Counted from the first letter of the stretch, positions 16,692 through 26,283 are shown. The stretch: 64,000 nt of DNA from Spirosoma agri (GCF_010747415.1 NZ_JAAGNZ010000001.1:2046001-2110000), one strand, 5' to 3'. The notes: generated by a model not told the origin, from the letters alone. Program-made: numbers and translations.

Positions 16692-17690
16692 ATGAGCAAC
16701 ATTGCTTTGTTTGGTTTCGGCCGGATTGGCCGCACAGCTCTTCGAATCGCCCTGCGCGATAACCTCTTTACGCCTGTCGCCATTGCCGACATCAAAGACG
16801 AATCAACACTGGCTGCCCTGTTCTCGGTAGATACCAATTACGGTCGCTGGCACGAGCCCGTTAGCGGAACGGAGGGTCATCTAAAAATTGGCAACCGGGA
16901 TATTCCATACTATAATTCGGCAAAAGAAATTCCGGATTGGGGCGCCATGGGCGTCGATCTGGTCATCGATTGTACGGGCCGGGCCACCACGCGTGCCATC
17001 GCGCAGGCTCACATCGACCGGGGTGCTAAACGCGTACTGATCAGTGCGGCCAGCAAATCCCTTGACGACTGCGATGCCGTGTTATTGAAAGGGATTAACC
17101 TGGATACGTTCGATCCGGAGAAACATAAAATTATCAGCATGGCCAGCTGCACGACGAATGCATTAGCCGCCGTTGTAAAGGTCATTAAGGATAACTTTGG
17201 TATTAAATCGGGCTTGTTCTCGACGGTTCATGCCTATACGAATACCCAGTCGCTGACGGATCAGCCGATGAAAGATCGTCGTGATTCGTGGGCGGCTGCC
17301 GAAAATATCATTCCCTCGTCATCGGGGGCGGCAAAGGCACTGAAGTTCATTTGGCCGGACCTGCAAATTACGGGTAAAGCCTATCGCGTGCCGGTGCGGA
17401 CGGGTAGTATTGCCGAACTGAACCTGCTGACCGAGAAAGAGTGCTCGGTTGACGAAGTAAACGACGCGTTCCGGAAAGCAGCCGCCGAAGGACCACTGAA
17501 CGGCGTGATGGATGTGCTGGAAGGCGAATGGGCGTCCAACCGAATCGTGGCTGACCCGCATTCGTCGATCATCGATTTACTGCTGACGGCCAAGCAGGGC
17601 GATCTGCTGTCGGTTGCGGCCTGGTACGATAACGAGTGGGGCTATGCTACCCGACTGGCGGAAGTAGCGGCTCATGTCGCTGCGAAGTAA
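16692..17690 (+). CDS. gap: Type I glyceraldehyde-3-phosphate dehydrogenase
   Basis: A 332-residue GAPDH with the NAD-binding start M-S-N-I-A-L-F-G-F-G-R-I-G-R, the catalytic S-C-T-T-N (Cys153), T-N-T-Q-S-L-T-D and W-Y-D-N-E-W-G-Y. It oxidises glyceraldehyde-3-phosphate to 1,3-bisphosphoglycerate. The ATG at 16692 is set by the Rossmann strand that begins at residue 4; an upstream extension is spurious. It diverges from gpmA and is followed by a good intrinsic terminator. Confidence 0.96.
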   Translation: MSNIALFGFGRIGRTALRIALRDNLFTPVAIADIKDESTLAALFSVDTNYGRWHEPVSGTEGHLKIGNRDIPYYNSAKEIPDWGAMGVDLVIDCTGRATTRAIAQAHIDRGAKRVLISAASKSLDDCDAVLLKGINLDTFDPEKHKIISMASCTTNALAAVVKVIKDNFGIKSGLFSTVHAYTNTQSLTDQPMKDRRDSWAAAENIIPSSSGAAKALKFIWPDLQITGKAYRVPVRTGSIAELNLLTEKECSVDEVNDAFRKAAAEGPLNGVMDVLEGEWASNRIVADPHSSIIDLLLTAKQGDLLSVAAWYDNEWGYATRLAEVAAHVAAK

Positions 17691-17696
17691 AATAGC

Positions 17697-17733
17697 AAAT
17701 CCCCTTGGCCCATAGAACCACGGGGATTTTTGT
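17697..17733 (+). terminator. Intrinsic terminator after gap
   Basis: Arms 17697-17708 (AAATCCCCTTGG) and 17718-17729 pair with one mismatch around a nine-base loop and run into a T tract. It sits seven bases past the GAPDH stop. Confidence 0.85.
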
Positions 17734-17762
17734 GTTATGGGCAGCGCGAGGTCGTAGAACGG

Positions 17763-18809
17763 TTAGCGCAGGTTCAGATCGACCACCAGCGCGCGATGAT
17801 CGGAGCCGGGTTGGTCGAGGGTGCGAAACGATTGCGTTGTAAATCCCTTATTGATAAATGCATGGTCGATAGGGATCATCATGGCCGGGAAAGAACGGGG
17901 CCATGTCGGTTGCGTTCTCGTTTGCCGGGCTGCGGTCAATGGCCATTGCTTATCGGCCTGTAGGCTCGTTGTGGGTGCAACGGGCTGGAATAGATCCTTG
18001 TAAATCGGTGAAAACGGCGTGATGTTGAAATCACCGATCAGGATCGTCGGCAGGGCATTGAACCGGGTCTTTCGGGCTGCGTACGCTAGCTGTTCGTTGC
18101 GTTCGGTAAACCAGCTGGGTACGACTGGCGTGTGCGGATGAACGGTGATTACCGATAGCTGCTGACCACGGACGGCGGTTTCGAGGGCGATAATGTGGCG
18201 TTGCCGGGCCAATGCCTGATCAATCCGGAAGGGAGTTCGGCTACCAACCAGTGTCCACACCTGTTGCTTCGATGGGCAGGCAACCCAATACGGAAACTCG
18301 GTTCGCACCTGAGCCGTAACCAACCGAATCGTGCCGGGTGTCATCTCCTGCAATACGTACAAATCGGACTGGTGTTTCTTCAGCATGGCGACCGTTGTCG
18401 CGTATTCCTCCCGCGAGTAAAGGACATTCGCATGCAGCACGCGAATAGCACCACTGGGCGCTGGAATTGGTGTATCGTAATCGCCCGGTATCCAGGCCGT
18501 CCGGTTTAGGTAGACCGTGCCAAGTAACAATACAACCGACAGGAGAGGCAGCATTCCTTTTGCTACGTTGCGATAGAGCAGCCAGTAAACTACCCACAAG
18601 ATCATGAAACCGTAGGCTACCCACGTATACTGGATTGTAAAATGACTGAACAGCTCCAGAAAATAGAAGCGTCCCAGAAAATGACCAAGGCATGAACAGA
18701 CGAAAAGGGCAACCGATAAACCCGCCAAACCTCGGCTAAGCCATTGCCCGTTGCGGAACGGGTTGGGTCTGCGTAAGCGGTCGGTATTTGTAGAGGAAGG
18801 AGCAACCAT
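17763..18809 (-). CDS. Membrane-anchored endonuclease/exonuclease/phosphatase (EEP) family protein
   Basis: A 348-residue protein. The N-terminal 100 residues hold about three hydrophobic helices. An EEP domain follows from about residue 120: L-H-A-N-V-L-Y, L-Q-E-M-T-P-G (metal Glu), V-H-P-H-T-P, I-G-D-F-N-I-T-P (Asp/Asn) and a final G-S-D-H-R-A-L-V catalytic Asp-His. Family members cleave phosphodiesters in nucleic acids or lipids; a membrane-anchored form with this layout is more likely to act outside the cytoplasm, but the substrate is unknown. It converges with gap. Confidence 0.88.
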   Translation of the reverse strand: MVAPSSTNTDRLRRPNPFRNGQWLSRGLAGLSVALFVCSCLGHFLGRFYFLELFSHFTIQYTWVAYGFMILWVVYWLLYRNVAKGMLPLLSVVLLLGTVYLNRTAWIPGDYDTPIPAPSGAIRVLHANVLYSREEYATTVAMLKKHQSDLYVLQEMTPGTIRLVTAQVRTEFPYWVACPSKQQVWTLVGSRTPFRIDQALARQRHIIALETAVRGQQLSVITVHPHTPVVPSWFTERNEQLAYAARKTRFNALPTILIGDFNITPFSPIYKDLFQPVAPTTSLQADKQWPLTAARQTRTQPTWPRSFPAMMIPIDHAFINKGFTTQSFRTLDQPGSDHRALVVDLNLR

Positions 18810-19031
18810 ATGGTAAAACTACAACGAACACAAGTTGGTGTAATTGGTCTGATGATTAAAATCAGTTGATCGTTCGTCCTGACGAGTAGTTTTAGGATGG
18901 GTCCGGTCTTGGATGAGCCTGGACGTTCTCGAAAATACACAAAAACGCCCAACCGGGACTTTCTGCCTATTCTGCTACTTCGGCAGTCAGTTATGAAGAA
19001 AGCCAGCCATGAATCGTAGGTACATTATCGT

Positions 19032-19820
19032 ATGAAAAAACCTTTTTTTTGTCCGTTGTTTCGCTACTTCTTGCTTTTCTTCATTCTCATTGCTCTTGAC
19101 TGGTCAGCCGTTGGTCAGGTAAACAAGACCCCAGTTCGGGTGTTGGCCCTGACGGAAGCGGGGGGTATTCATGCGCCTTTCGTCGCTGCGGCTAAACTAT
19201 GGCTGAAGCAACTGGCCGACGAAAATAAGTTTACCGTTGATTACATCGAAACGGCCGAACCGATAACCGACGCGTTTCTGGCCAGATATCAGTTGTTTAT
19301 TCAGTTGAATTACCCGCCTTATATGTGGAGCGACACGGCTAAAGCTGCGTTCCGGCGATACATCACGGAGGGTAAAGGCGGATGGATCGGATTTCACCAC
19401 GCTACGTTGCTGGGCGAGTTTGACGGCTATGCCATGTGGCCGTGGTTTTCGGAATTTATGGGCGGTATTCGGTACAAGAATTACATTGCCAGTTTCGCCA
19501 AAGCAACGGTTCGGGTGGAAGCCAGAACGCATCCCTGCATGAAAGGCGTACCAGCCTCGTTCGACGTGCAAAAAGAAGAATGGTACACTTACAACAAGAG
19601 TCCCCGCCCCAACGTCAACGTGCTGGCAACAGTTAATGAATCGACCTATTCGCCCGATACCGACATCAAAATGGGGGGCGACCACCCGGTAATCTGGTCG
19701 AATGAGCAGGTCAAAGCCCGGAACGTGTACATTTTTATGGGTCATCACCCGGATTTGTTCAAGAATGCGGCATTCGTGACTATTTTTCGGAATGCCATTT
19801 TTTGGGGACTGGGAAACTAG
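19032..19820 (+). CDS. Exported ThuA-domain protein (trehalose-utilisation/GATase-like)
   Basis: A 262-residue protein with a signal segment (about 1-29) and a ThuA-type class-I GATase-like domain. Motifs are V-L-A-L-T-E-A-G-G-I-H, a G-G-W-I-G-F-H-H turn in the place of the GATase nucleophile elbow, P-V-I-W-S-N-E and Y-I-F-M-G-H-H-P-D. No nucleophilic cysteine is seen at the elbow, as usual for ThuA. Relatives take part in sugar, including trehalose and keto-sugar, metabolism. It is 32 bases upstream of the GH9 gene, so the two probably form an operon for glycan use. Confidence 0.88.
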   Translation: MKKPFFCPLFRYFLLFFILIALDWSAVGQVNKTPVRVLALTEAGGIHAPFVAAAKLWLKQLADENKFTVDYIETAEPITDAFLARYQLFIQLNYPPYMWSDTAKAAFRRYITEGKGGWIGFHHATLLGEFDGYAMWPWFSEFMGGIRYKNYIASFAKATVRVEARTHPCMKGVPASFDVQKEEWYTYNKSPRPNVNVLATVNESTYSPDTDIKMGGDHPVIWSNEQVKARNVYIFMGHHPDLFKNAAFVTIFRNAIFWGLGN

Positions 19821-19852
19821 CGAAGGAAAAACGGCTCAACCAGATGTGACAC

Positions 19853-21697
19853 ATGCCAGGACAATTAAGTAGGATAGGCGTTTTCGCGTTCCTGATTCAA
19901 CTTCCTTTTTTACTGAATGCGCAATCGATCAAGGTGTTGACCAACCAGGTTGGGTATGAAGGGAGTAAGGCCAAGAAGGCGATTGTTGTTGCGGACCGAA
20001 CGCTTATCATCGATGGTTTTCAGTTGATTGATACCAAAACGGGAAAAGCTGCTTACTCAGGCAAGCCCGTTTTCAGCGGGCAAGTGAACAAATGGAAAAA
20101 CTGGTTATTCTGGTCCATTGATTTTTCATCGTACACCGCCGAAGGGACCTATCAGCTACAGGTCACGTTGCCGGAAAAAACGGTATCGTCCTACCCGTTC
20201 GAAATCGGGAAAAACGTGCTTGAGCAATTTACCCTGTCCGATGTGATTTACTACTTCAAAGGGCAGCGTAGTTCGGGTCTGCTGGATAAAGCCGATCACC
20301 GATTGACATTAGCGGGCAAGCCTGCCGATACGCTCGACGTACACGGGGGCTGGTACGATGCGTCGGGCGACTACGGCAAGCATTTGTCCCACCTTACGTT
20401 CTCGTCGTATTTCAACCCGCAGCAAATTTCGCTGACGGTCTGGAGCTTACTCAAAGCGCACAGTCAGCTGACAAAGCGCAAGGGAACCGATTTTCGCCAG
20501 TACAACCGCCGATTGCTGGATGAAGCCATGTATGGTGCTGATTATCTGGTTCGTGTGCAGGCAAAAAACGGCTCCTTCTATCGGTCGGTGAAAGCACCCG
20601 GACCCGGTAAGCTGGCAAAAGATCGGGTCATCCAGGCCGAAGATAAAGCGTACCGCATCAAGCAAACCAAAGAGCAGACCTTGATCAGCACCGCCGACGA
20701 AACGAACTGGCGCCGGTATCAGGTCAGCTACCGGTCGGGTGGGGGTGTGGCGATTGCTGCGCTGGCGATGGCATCAACGTACCGAGGTGATATGACCGGC
20801 GATTATGGTCCGGCTGATTATCTGAACGCGGCTGAACGCGCATTCGCATTTCTGGAGAACGAAAATGAAGCGATGATAAACGATGGCCACGAGAACATCG
20901 TAGACGACTACTGCGCATTGAGTGCGGCTACTGAACTATACAAAGCCACTAAAAAGGAGGTCTACAAACTGGCGGCTGATAAACGAGCGAAGCAGTTGCT
21001 GAGCCGGTTAGCGACCTGGAAAAAATACACCGATTACTGGCGGGCCGACGACAACGACCGCCCGTTCTTTCATCCGTCCGACGCGGGTTTGCCATTGGTC
21101 AGTCTGGTTTATTATTACCCGCTGGCTTCCGCCGAAACCCAGAAAACGATTAAGGCGGTCATTAAACGGTCGATGGACTACGAACTGGCCGTAACCCACG
21201 AGGTGAATAATCCGTTTGGCTACAGTCGGCAACTGGTGCAAGATACCCTCGGCAATCGACGGAGTACATTCTTTTTCCCGCACGGTAGTGAAGCGTCGCC
21301 GTGGTGGCAAGGCGAAAACGCCCGACTGGCCTCCATGGCAACCGCAGCCCGGCTGGCCGCGACGCTGTTCACCGATGATAAACCATTACACGACCGTTTG
21401 AACAGTTTCGCCCTCGATCAGCTGAACTGGATTTTGGGTCTGAATCCGTATGATGCCTGTATGCTACAGGGTGTGGGCCATAACAATCCGGCCTACGGTT
21501 TCTTTGGTACGTTCGAGTACACCAATGCGCCCGGCGGCATTGTCAACGGCATCACGTCGGGACTGGATAACGAAGACGATATTGATTTCAACCTGTCCTA
21601 TAAACTGACCGGAAAAGATGCCGACTGGCGGTGGGCCGAACAATGGTTACCCCATGCCGCTTGGTATCTGATGGCCCTGGCCGTGAACGAAGAATAG
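19853..21697 (+). CDS. Glycoside hydrolase family 9 (cellulase/endoglucanase-like), exported
   Basis: A 614-residue secreted enzyme: signal peptide (about 1-23), an N-terminal Ig-like CelD_N domain (about 24-125, T-N-Q-V-G-Y-E), then an (alpha/alpha)6 GH9 catalytic domain. The domain shows G-G-W-Y-D-A-S-G-D-Y-G-K (catalytic Asp pair), a late H-G-S-E-A-S-P-W-W-Q-G, and L-N-W-I-L-G-L-N-P-Y-D. The final region N-E-D-D-I-D-F-N near residue 575 would carry the acid. It hydrolyses beta-1,4-glucans or related polymers in the periplasm or at the surface. It follows ThuA in one operon. Confidence 0.92.
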   Translation: MPGQLSRIGVFAFLIQLPFLLNAQSIKVLTNQVGYEGSKAKKAIVVADRTLIIDGFQLIDTKTGKAAYSGKPVFSGQVNKWKNWLFWSIDFSSYTAEGTYQLQVTLPEKTVSSYPFEIGKNVLEQFTLSDVIYYFKGQRSSGLLDKADHRLTLAGKPADTLDVHGGWYDASGDYGKHLSHLTFSSYFNPQQISLTVWSLLKAHSQLTKRKGTDFRQYNRRLLDEAMYGADYLVRVQAKNGSFYRSVKAPGPGKLAKDRVIQAEDKAYRIKQTKEQTLISTADETNWRRYQVSYRSGGGVAIAALAMASTYRGDMTGDYGPADYLNAAERAFAFLENENEAMINDGHENIVDDYCALSAATELYKATKKEVYKLAADKRAKQLLSRLATWKKYTDYWRADDNDRPFFHPSDAGLPLVSLVYYYPLASAETQKTIKAVIKRSMDYELAVTHEVNNPFGYSRQLVQDTLGNRRSTFFFPHGSEASPWWQGENARLASMATAARLAATLFTDDKPLHDRLNSFALDQLNWILGLNPYDACMLQGVGHNNPAYGFFGTFEYTNAPGGIVNGITSGLDNEDDIDFNLSYKLTGKDADWRWAEQWLPHAAWYLMALAVNEE

Positions 21698-21704
21698 GGC
21701 GTAT

Positions 21705-22088
21705 CTACACCTGAACGATCTGAATGTTGTTGCCGCAGGTATCCCTAAAGACCGCCAGTGTTACCGGCCCCATGACGGTAGGCTTCATGCTGAATTGAAC
21801 ACCGGCTTTTGCCAGTCGGTCGTATTCGTTGTGGATGTCGTCTACAGTAAATGATGCCGCAGGAATACCTGCGTCGAATAAGGCTTTCTGGTAGATTTGT
21901 GCGGGTGGAAAGGCTATTGGTTCCAGAAGCAGTTCAACCCCGTCGCGCTCTTCGTTCGACACCACCGTTAACCATTTATGATCGCCCAGTGGTAGATCGG
22001 TTTTCTTGATAAATCCCAGTTGTTCTGTGTAGAATCTCAAGGCTTTCGCCTGATCGTCAACCAGTAGGCTCATTACGTTAATTTTCAT
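21705..22088 (-). CDS. VOC-family (glyoxalase-like) protein
   Basis: A 127-residue single-domain vicinal-oxygen-chelate protein. It starts MKINVMSLLVDDQAKALRFY, followed by E-Q-L-G-F and a C-terminal D-T-C-G-N-N-I-Q-I strand. Such proteins bind a metal through paired beta-alpha-beta-beta-beta modules and serve in resistance or detoxification; the metal ligands here are incomplete, so enzymatic activity is uncertain. It converges with the GH9 gene (7-bp gap) and stands upstream of an AraC gene in opposite physical order but on the same strand. Confidence 0.85.
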   Translation of the reverse strand: MKINVMSLLVDDQAKALRFYTEQLGFIKKTDLPLGDHKWLTVVSNEERDGVELLLEPIAFPPAQIYQKALFDAGIPAASFTVDDIHNEYDRLAKAGVQFSMKPTVMGPVTLAVFRDTCGNNIQIVQV

Positions 22089-22255
22089 GGTAGTCGGCTA
22101 TATTGAGTGATGATGACGTTGCGCAATAGTCAATAAGGCAGATTGACTGACCAGGCAAAGGTCAGAAAGGGCTACTGAAGAGGCTTCTTTAAAATTGCTG
22201 ACTTGCACGCCATCGGGAAAATTTTCTAGCCGAAAGAACGGTCATTCGCGTTCAA

Positions 22256-22657
22256 CTACTTCTGGTTTGCTGAAAACTCGGAAGGGGTCAATCCCGTCAT
22301 CTTTCTGAACAGTCCGGTAAACGAACTTGGACTATCAAAGCCAACCAAGAAACAGACCTCCTGGACCTTTTTGTCGGTGAGCAGTAACCGTTTAGCCTGT
22401 TTAATTCTGACCTCAATCAGGTATTGATGGGGCGTTCTGCCGTAGAATTTCCTGAAAAGGCGAATAAAGTGAAACGGCGAAAAGAACGCTTCTCCGGCAA
22501 TATCAGTCAGACGTAGGGGACTTCCATAGTTGGTGTCAATGAATCGCTTTGCCTGGATAATCTGCCTGCATAAAAATGGGTCGGGGTACAGTTTAGCGGT
22601 AAATTTTTCCACTTGCTGCTGGTAAAACGTTGGCTGACTTACTTGCTCGCTCATCAT
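22256..22657 (-). CDS. Short AraC-family transcriptional regulator (DNA-binding domain only)
   Basis: A 133-residue protein that is almost only an AraC double helix-turn-helix: R-L-T-D-I-A-G-E-A-F-F-S-P-F-H-F-I-R-L-F and V-C-F-L-V-G-F-D-S-P-S-S-F. No sensor domain is present. Its partner is probably the VOC gene 167 bp downstream on the same strand, an arrangement frequent in Bacteroidota, though the link is inferred. Its ATG lies only five bases from the terminator hairpin of the upstream sugar dehydrogenase gene. Confidence 0.87.
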   Translation of the reverse strand: MMSEQVSQPTFYQQQVEKFTAKLYPDPFLCRQIIQAKRFIDTNYGSPLRLTDIAGEAFFSPFHFIRLFRKFYGRTPHQYLIEVRIKQAKRLLLTDKKVQEVCFLVGFDSPSSFTGLFRKMTGLTPSEFSANQK

Positions 22658-22662
22658 TAAAA

Positions 22663-22690
22663 GACCGCCGGACAGTACTGCCCGGCGGTC
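22663..22690 (-). terminator. Terminator abutting the AraC start codon
   Basis: Stem 22663-22671 / 22682-22690 (GACCGCCGG and its complement) with a 10-base loop. On the minus strand it is followed by TTTT and then the AraC ATG. It ends the sugar dehydrogenase transcript. Confidence 0.8.
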
Positions 22691-22710
22691 GTTATAGTAT
22701 TTTCATATTT

Positions 22711-24126
22711 CTATTGCGCCACCGGCATCAACCGGAAAATGTAGCCAGGGTCTTCCACCGATACGTACAGGTAGCCGTCGGGTCCTTGCTTGATGTTCCG
22801 AAGGCGACCAATATTCTTTAAGAGATTTTCCTGCTTGACCACCTGGTTGCCGTCCATCACGCACCGATTCAAGTACTGGAAGCGTAATGAACCGACGAGC
22901 AGATTTCCTTTCCAGCCGGGGTATTTGGGGCTATCCACGAAAGCGAGTCCCGACGGAGCAATGGAAGGAAGCCAATACGTAACGGGTTGCTCCATCCCTT
23001 CTTTCGCCGTCAGATTGGTGATGGGTTTTCCGTCGTAATTAATGCCGTAGCAGATCACCGGCCAGCCGTAGTTCGCCCCTTTTTTGATGATGTTCAGTTC
23101 ATCACCCCCGCGTGGCCCGTGCTCGTCGACCCAGATTGTGCCGGTAACCGGGTGTTTGAGCATCCCCTGTGGGTTGCGGTGCCCATAGGAATAAATGGAG
23201 CCGCGAGCGTTTTTGTCCTGCACAAATGGGTTGTCTTCCGGGATACGGCCATCGTCATGCAGCCGGTGTACTTTGCCTAAGTCGTTCGCTATCGATTGCG
23301 GATTTTCCTTTTCATTCCCCCGTTCGCCCACCGACACGAACAGATAGCCTTTGTTGTCGAACACCATGCGCGACCCGTAATGATGGCGCGTTTTTGAATA
23401 GGGAAGTGCTTCGAAAATGACCTTCTGGTCCGTTAGTGTAGCACCTGACAGCTTCGCCCGCATCACGGCGGTAGTCGATAATTTCTGATCGCCTTCCGTC
23501 TTTCCGGCTGAGTACGAAAAATAAACAAACTGGTTTTTGGCGAAATCGGGGTGCAACACCACGTCCAGCAAACCGCCTTGTCCTTCAGCTACCACAGTCG
23601 GACCGCCTGAAATTTTGGTCTTCTGCTGGTTTTTGCCAACCCGGTAAATGTCGCCGGAACGGGTGCTGACCAGCATATCCCCTTCGGGCAGAAAAGCCAG
23701 TCCCCAGGGTGACCCCAACTCCGTGGCCACCGTATCCAGTTTGACCGTCTGGCCTTCTGAAGCAAAGACGTTAGACGTTGGTTTACTGGCAAATTTATAC
23801 TGATCGACGTTTTTCAGACTTTCCAGAATCAGGTCCGACAACTCATCAATTTCTGCCGAACTGAGCGACGCTTTCCAGGTTGGCATGCCCAAATCGGGGT
23901 AACCTTCCGAAATACTTTTGACCAGATCGCTCTTGGCGTTGCCGTGCTTCCATTTGCGGTCCACGAACGCTTCTACTTTCTCGCCGTGACAGGACGAACA
24001 ATAGGTTTGGTAGTTCTCACGGGCCGTTCTGGCGCTACCCACTGGTGTCGATGGATGTCGATCAATGAGAAAACTGCTCAGTAAGAACACACTAAGGAAT
24101 GCAGCGCCGATGGTGTAGCGTAACAT
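22711..24126 (-). CDS. Cytochrome c fused to PQQ-dependent sugar dehydrogenase (aldose dehydrogenase-like)
   Basis: A 471-residue exported protein. An N-terminal signal segment is followed by a monoheme cytochrome c domain (heme motif C-S-S-C-H at about residues 43-47, axial Met in L-G-M-P-T-W). From about residue 130 there is a six-bladed soluble glucose/sorbosone dehydrogenase propeller (L-G-S-P-W-G-L-A-F-L-P, Y-G-H-R-N-P-Q-G, E-H-G-P-R-G-G-D-E). It would oxidise sugars with PQQ and pass electrons through its own heme. The fusion links dehydrogenase and electron carrier. It is co-directional with the ABC exporter upstream (79-bp gap). Confidence 0.9.
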   Translation of the reverse strand: MLRYTIGAAFLSVFLLSSFLIDRHPSTPVGSARTARENYQTYCSSCHGEKVEAFVDRKWKHGNAKSDLVKSISEGYPDLGMPTWKASLSSAEIDELSDLILESLKNVDQYKFASKPTSNVFASEGQTVKLDTVATELGSPWGLAFLPEGDMLVSTRSGDIYRVGKNQQKTKISGGPTVVAEGQGGLLDVVLHPDFAKNQFVYFSYSAGKTEGDQKLSTTAVMRAKLSGATLTDQKVIFEALPYSKTRHHYGSRMVFDNKGYLFVSVGERGNEKENPQSIANDLGKVHRLHDDGRIPEDNPFVQDKNARGSIYSYGHRNPQGMLKHPVTGTIWVDEHGPRGGDELNIIKKGANYGWPVICYGINYDGKPITNLTAKEGMEQPVTYWLPSIAPSGLAFVDSPKYPGWKGNLLVGSLRFQYLNRCVMDGNQVVKQENLLKNIGRLRNIKQGPDGYLYVSVEDPGYIFRLMPVAQ

Positions 24127-24205
24127 AAAGCGGATGGGTTGTTTTATACGGGAAGCCGTAATCAGCGTGTTTTTACTGACTACCCCACGTTTTCTGAGGT
24201 TGCTT

Positions 24206-26008
24206 CTAAATCGTCACCAACTCCTTACGCTCCCCAATCTGTTGCCGCCACATGGCGTAGTACAGCCCTTTTTGTGCTAACAACTCACTATGGCGACCCT
24301 GCTCAACAACGTGACCCTGCTCCAGCACGAAGATGCGATCGGCGTGGAGGATGGTACTTAGTCGGTGGGCGATCAGGATCGTGATGTGTTGCCGTGACCC
24401 GGATAAATCACGAACCGTACGGCCAATTTCTTCTTCGGTAAGTGAGTCCAGCGCCGACGTAGCCTCATCGAATACCAGCAGCGCGGGTTTGCGGAGCAGA
24501 GCGCGGGCAATGGACAGTCGTTGTTTTTCGCCCCCGGAGACCTTCACCCCACCTTCGCCGATAACCGTGTCGAGTCCTTGTGGCGCGCGGGCCAATAAGG
24601 TATCAGCCGCTGCCTGATGCAAAGCGGTCAGGCATTCTTCATCGGTAGCGTTGGGCGCAACGAAGCGGAGGTTTTCGCGGATGGTTCCGGCAAAAAGCTG
24701 CGTATCCTGCGTGACGAAGCCAATCTGTTCCCGCAATTCGTCCAGATTAACATCGGAACCAGGAATGTCGTTGTATAAAATCTCACCGCTTAGTGGTTTG
24801 TAAAGTCCTACCAGTAGCTTCACGAGCGTAGTTTTTCCGGAGCCGCTGGGCCCAACGAACGCGACGGTTTCGCCAACCTGCGCGTTGAACGAAATGCCAT
24901 CGAGCGCGGGTTTTTCGGCGGTGAGGTGCTTGAAGTGAACATCCTCGAAGGCCAACGTTTTGAGTGCCTTGACGGACTGCGGATGAGTTGGTTTTTTGTC
25001 ACGGGGTGTATCCAGAATCTGCTGAAAATTAGCCAGTGACGCTTCCGTTTCGCGGTAAATATTGATGATGTTGCCCAGTTCCTGCAACGGCCCGAAAATG
25101 GCGAAGGAGTAGATGAACAGCGAGAAAAATTCGCCCACCGTAATTTCGCCCCGAACGACCAAAAAGAGCATGAGCAACATAATGGCGTTGCGGAGCAGGT
25201 TGACGAACGTACCCTGTACGAACGAAAGCGACCGGATGTAACGTACTTTTTTGAGTTCGAGCTTCAGGATTTTGCCGGTCGTCGCGTTCAGCCGTTCGGT
25301 TTCCTGCTGAGCCAGTCCAAGGCTTTTTACCAGCTCGATATTACGCAGACTTTCGGTGGTCGAACCGGCCAGCGCGGTGGTTTCGGCCACGATGGTTTTC
25401 TGTACGGTCTTGATCTTTTTGCTCAATAGTGAGCTGACAAAACCCAGCAGTGGAATGGTCAGAAAATAAGCCGGTGCAATGGGCCAGTACACGGTAGCGG
25501 CATACCACATGACGAAAACGATCCCCACAACCGACGTAAAAAGCACGTTTACAAACGACTGAATCAGCTTCTCGACATCCGAGCGTACTTTCTGCAACTT
25601 ACCCAGTGTTTCGCCCGATCGCTGATCTTCGAACACCTGATACGGCAATTCGAGCGAATGGCGAAGGCCATCGGTGTAAAGTTGCGCGCCCAGCCGTTGG
25701 GTAATCACGTTGACGTAATAATCCTGAAAGTTTTTAGCAATACGGCTCACCATCGCTACGCCGAGGGCTTGCAGAATCAGAAGGCCGGCCCCATTTTGCA
25801 GGAAGCCCCAGAAGTTGATCGAGAGCAGTGTACCACCGGGCGAATCTACGCTGGACGAATCCACGCCGGGTTTAACGACATATTGGTCAATGATTTTCCG
25901 GAAAATGTAGGGATCAAGGAGCGAGAAAACCTGGTTGATCGTCGCCAGTAGCAGCGCCAGTGCCAGCAGGCCCCAGTAACGCCGTAAATAACTGTAAAGT
26001 AGTTGCAT
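24206..26008 (-). CDS. ABC exporter, fused permease and ATPase (MsbA/MDR-type)
   Basis: A 600-residue half-transporter. An N-terminal six-helix ABC transmembrane domain (about 1-320) is followed by an ATPase with Walker A G-P-S-G-S-G-K-T-T, Q-loop, signature V-S-G-G-E-K-Q-R-L-S and Walker B L-L-V-F-D-E-A-T-S-A-L-D. The ATG at 26008, beginning MQLLYSYLRRYWGLL, sits just before the first helix; the in-frame upstream stretch is not membrane-like. It would act as a homodimer exporting a lipid, peptide or drug; the substrate is not deducible. Confidence 0.93.
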   Translation of the reverse strand: MQLLYSYLRRYWGLLALALLLATINQVFSLLDPYIFRKIIDQYVVKPGVDSSSVDSPGGTLLSINFWGFLQNGAGLLILQALGVAMVSRIAKNFQDYYVNVITQRLGAQLYTDGLRHSLELPYQVFEDQRSGETLGKLQKVRSDVEKLIQSFVNVLFTSVVGIVFVMWYAATVYWPIAPAYFLTIPLLGFVSSLLSKKIKTVQKTIVAETTALAGSTTESLRNIELVKSLGLAQQETERLNATTGKILKLELKKVRYIRSLSFVQGTFVNLLRNAIMLLMLFLVVRGEITVGEFFSLFIYSFAIFGPLQELGNIINIYRETEASLANFQQILDTPRDKKPTHPQSVKALKTLAFEDVHFKHLTAEKPALDGISFNAQVGETVAFVGPSGSGKTTLVKLLVGLYKPLSGEILYNDIPGSDVNLDELREQIGFVTQDTQLFAGTIRENLRFVAPNATDEECLTALHQAAADTLLARAPQGLDTVIGEGGVKVSGGEKQRLSIARALLRKPALLVFDEATSALDSLTEEEIGRTVRDLSGSRQHITILIAHRLSTILHADRIFVLEQGHVVEQGRHSELLAQKGLYYAMWRQQIGERKELVTI

Positions 26009-26224
26009 AAATGAGTTGGAAGGTGCAGTTAATACCTGATGATGAATCGGGCGGAGTTGTTGCCGAACTGTTTTTTTTACAACACAGAACGGCGCGTTTT
26101 GGGTCAATTACTACCAAATGCATAGTGACGAACTGACCGCTGATTTGCTATGAAGAATTTTTTGCGCCCGCCAACAACGCAAACGGTCGGCAAGGTCAGT
26201 GAAGCACGGCTTAAACCAGATACG

Positions 26225-26253
26225 AAAAAGCGCCGGACATTCCCGCCCGGCGC
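26225..26253 (-). terminator. Terminator of the protease-inhibitor operon
   Basis: GCGCCGG at 26230-26236 pairs with CCGGCGC at 26247-26253. On the minus strand the stem runs into five T. It sits 31 bases past the emfourin stop. Confidence 0.8.
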
Positions 26254-26283
26254 AACGCTCCAATCGGCATAAACCTGTTTGGT

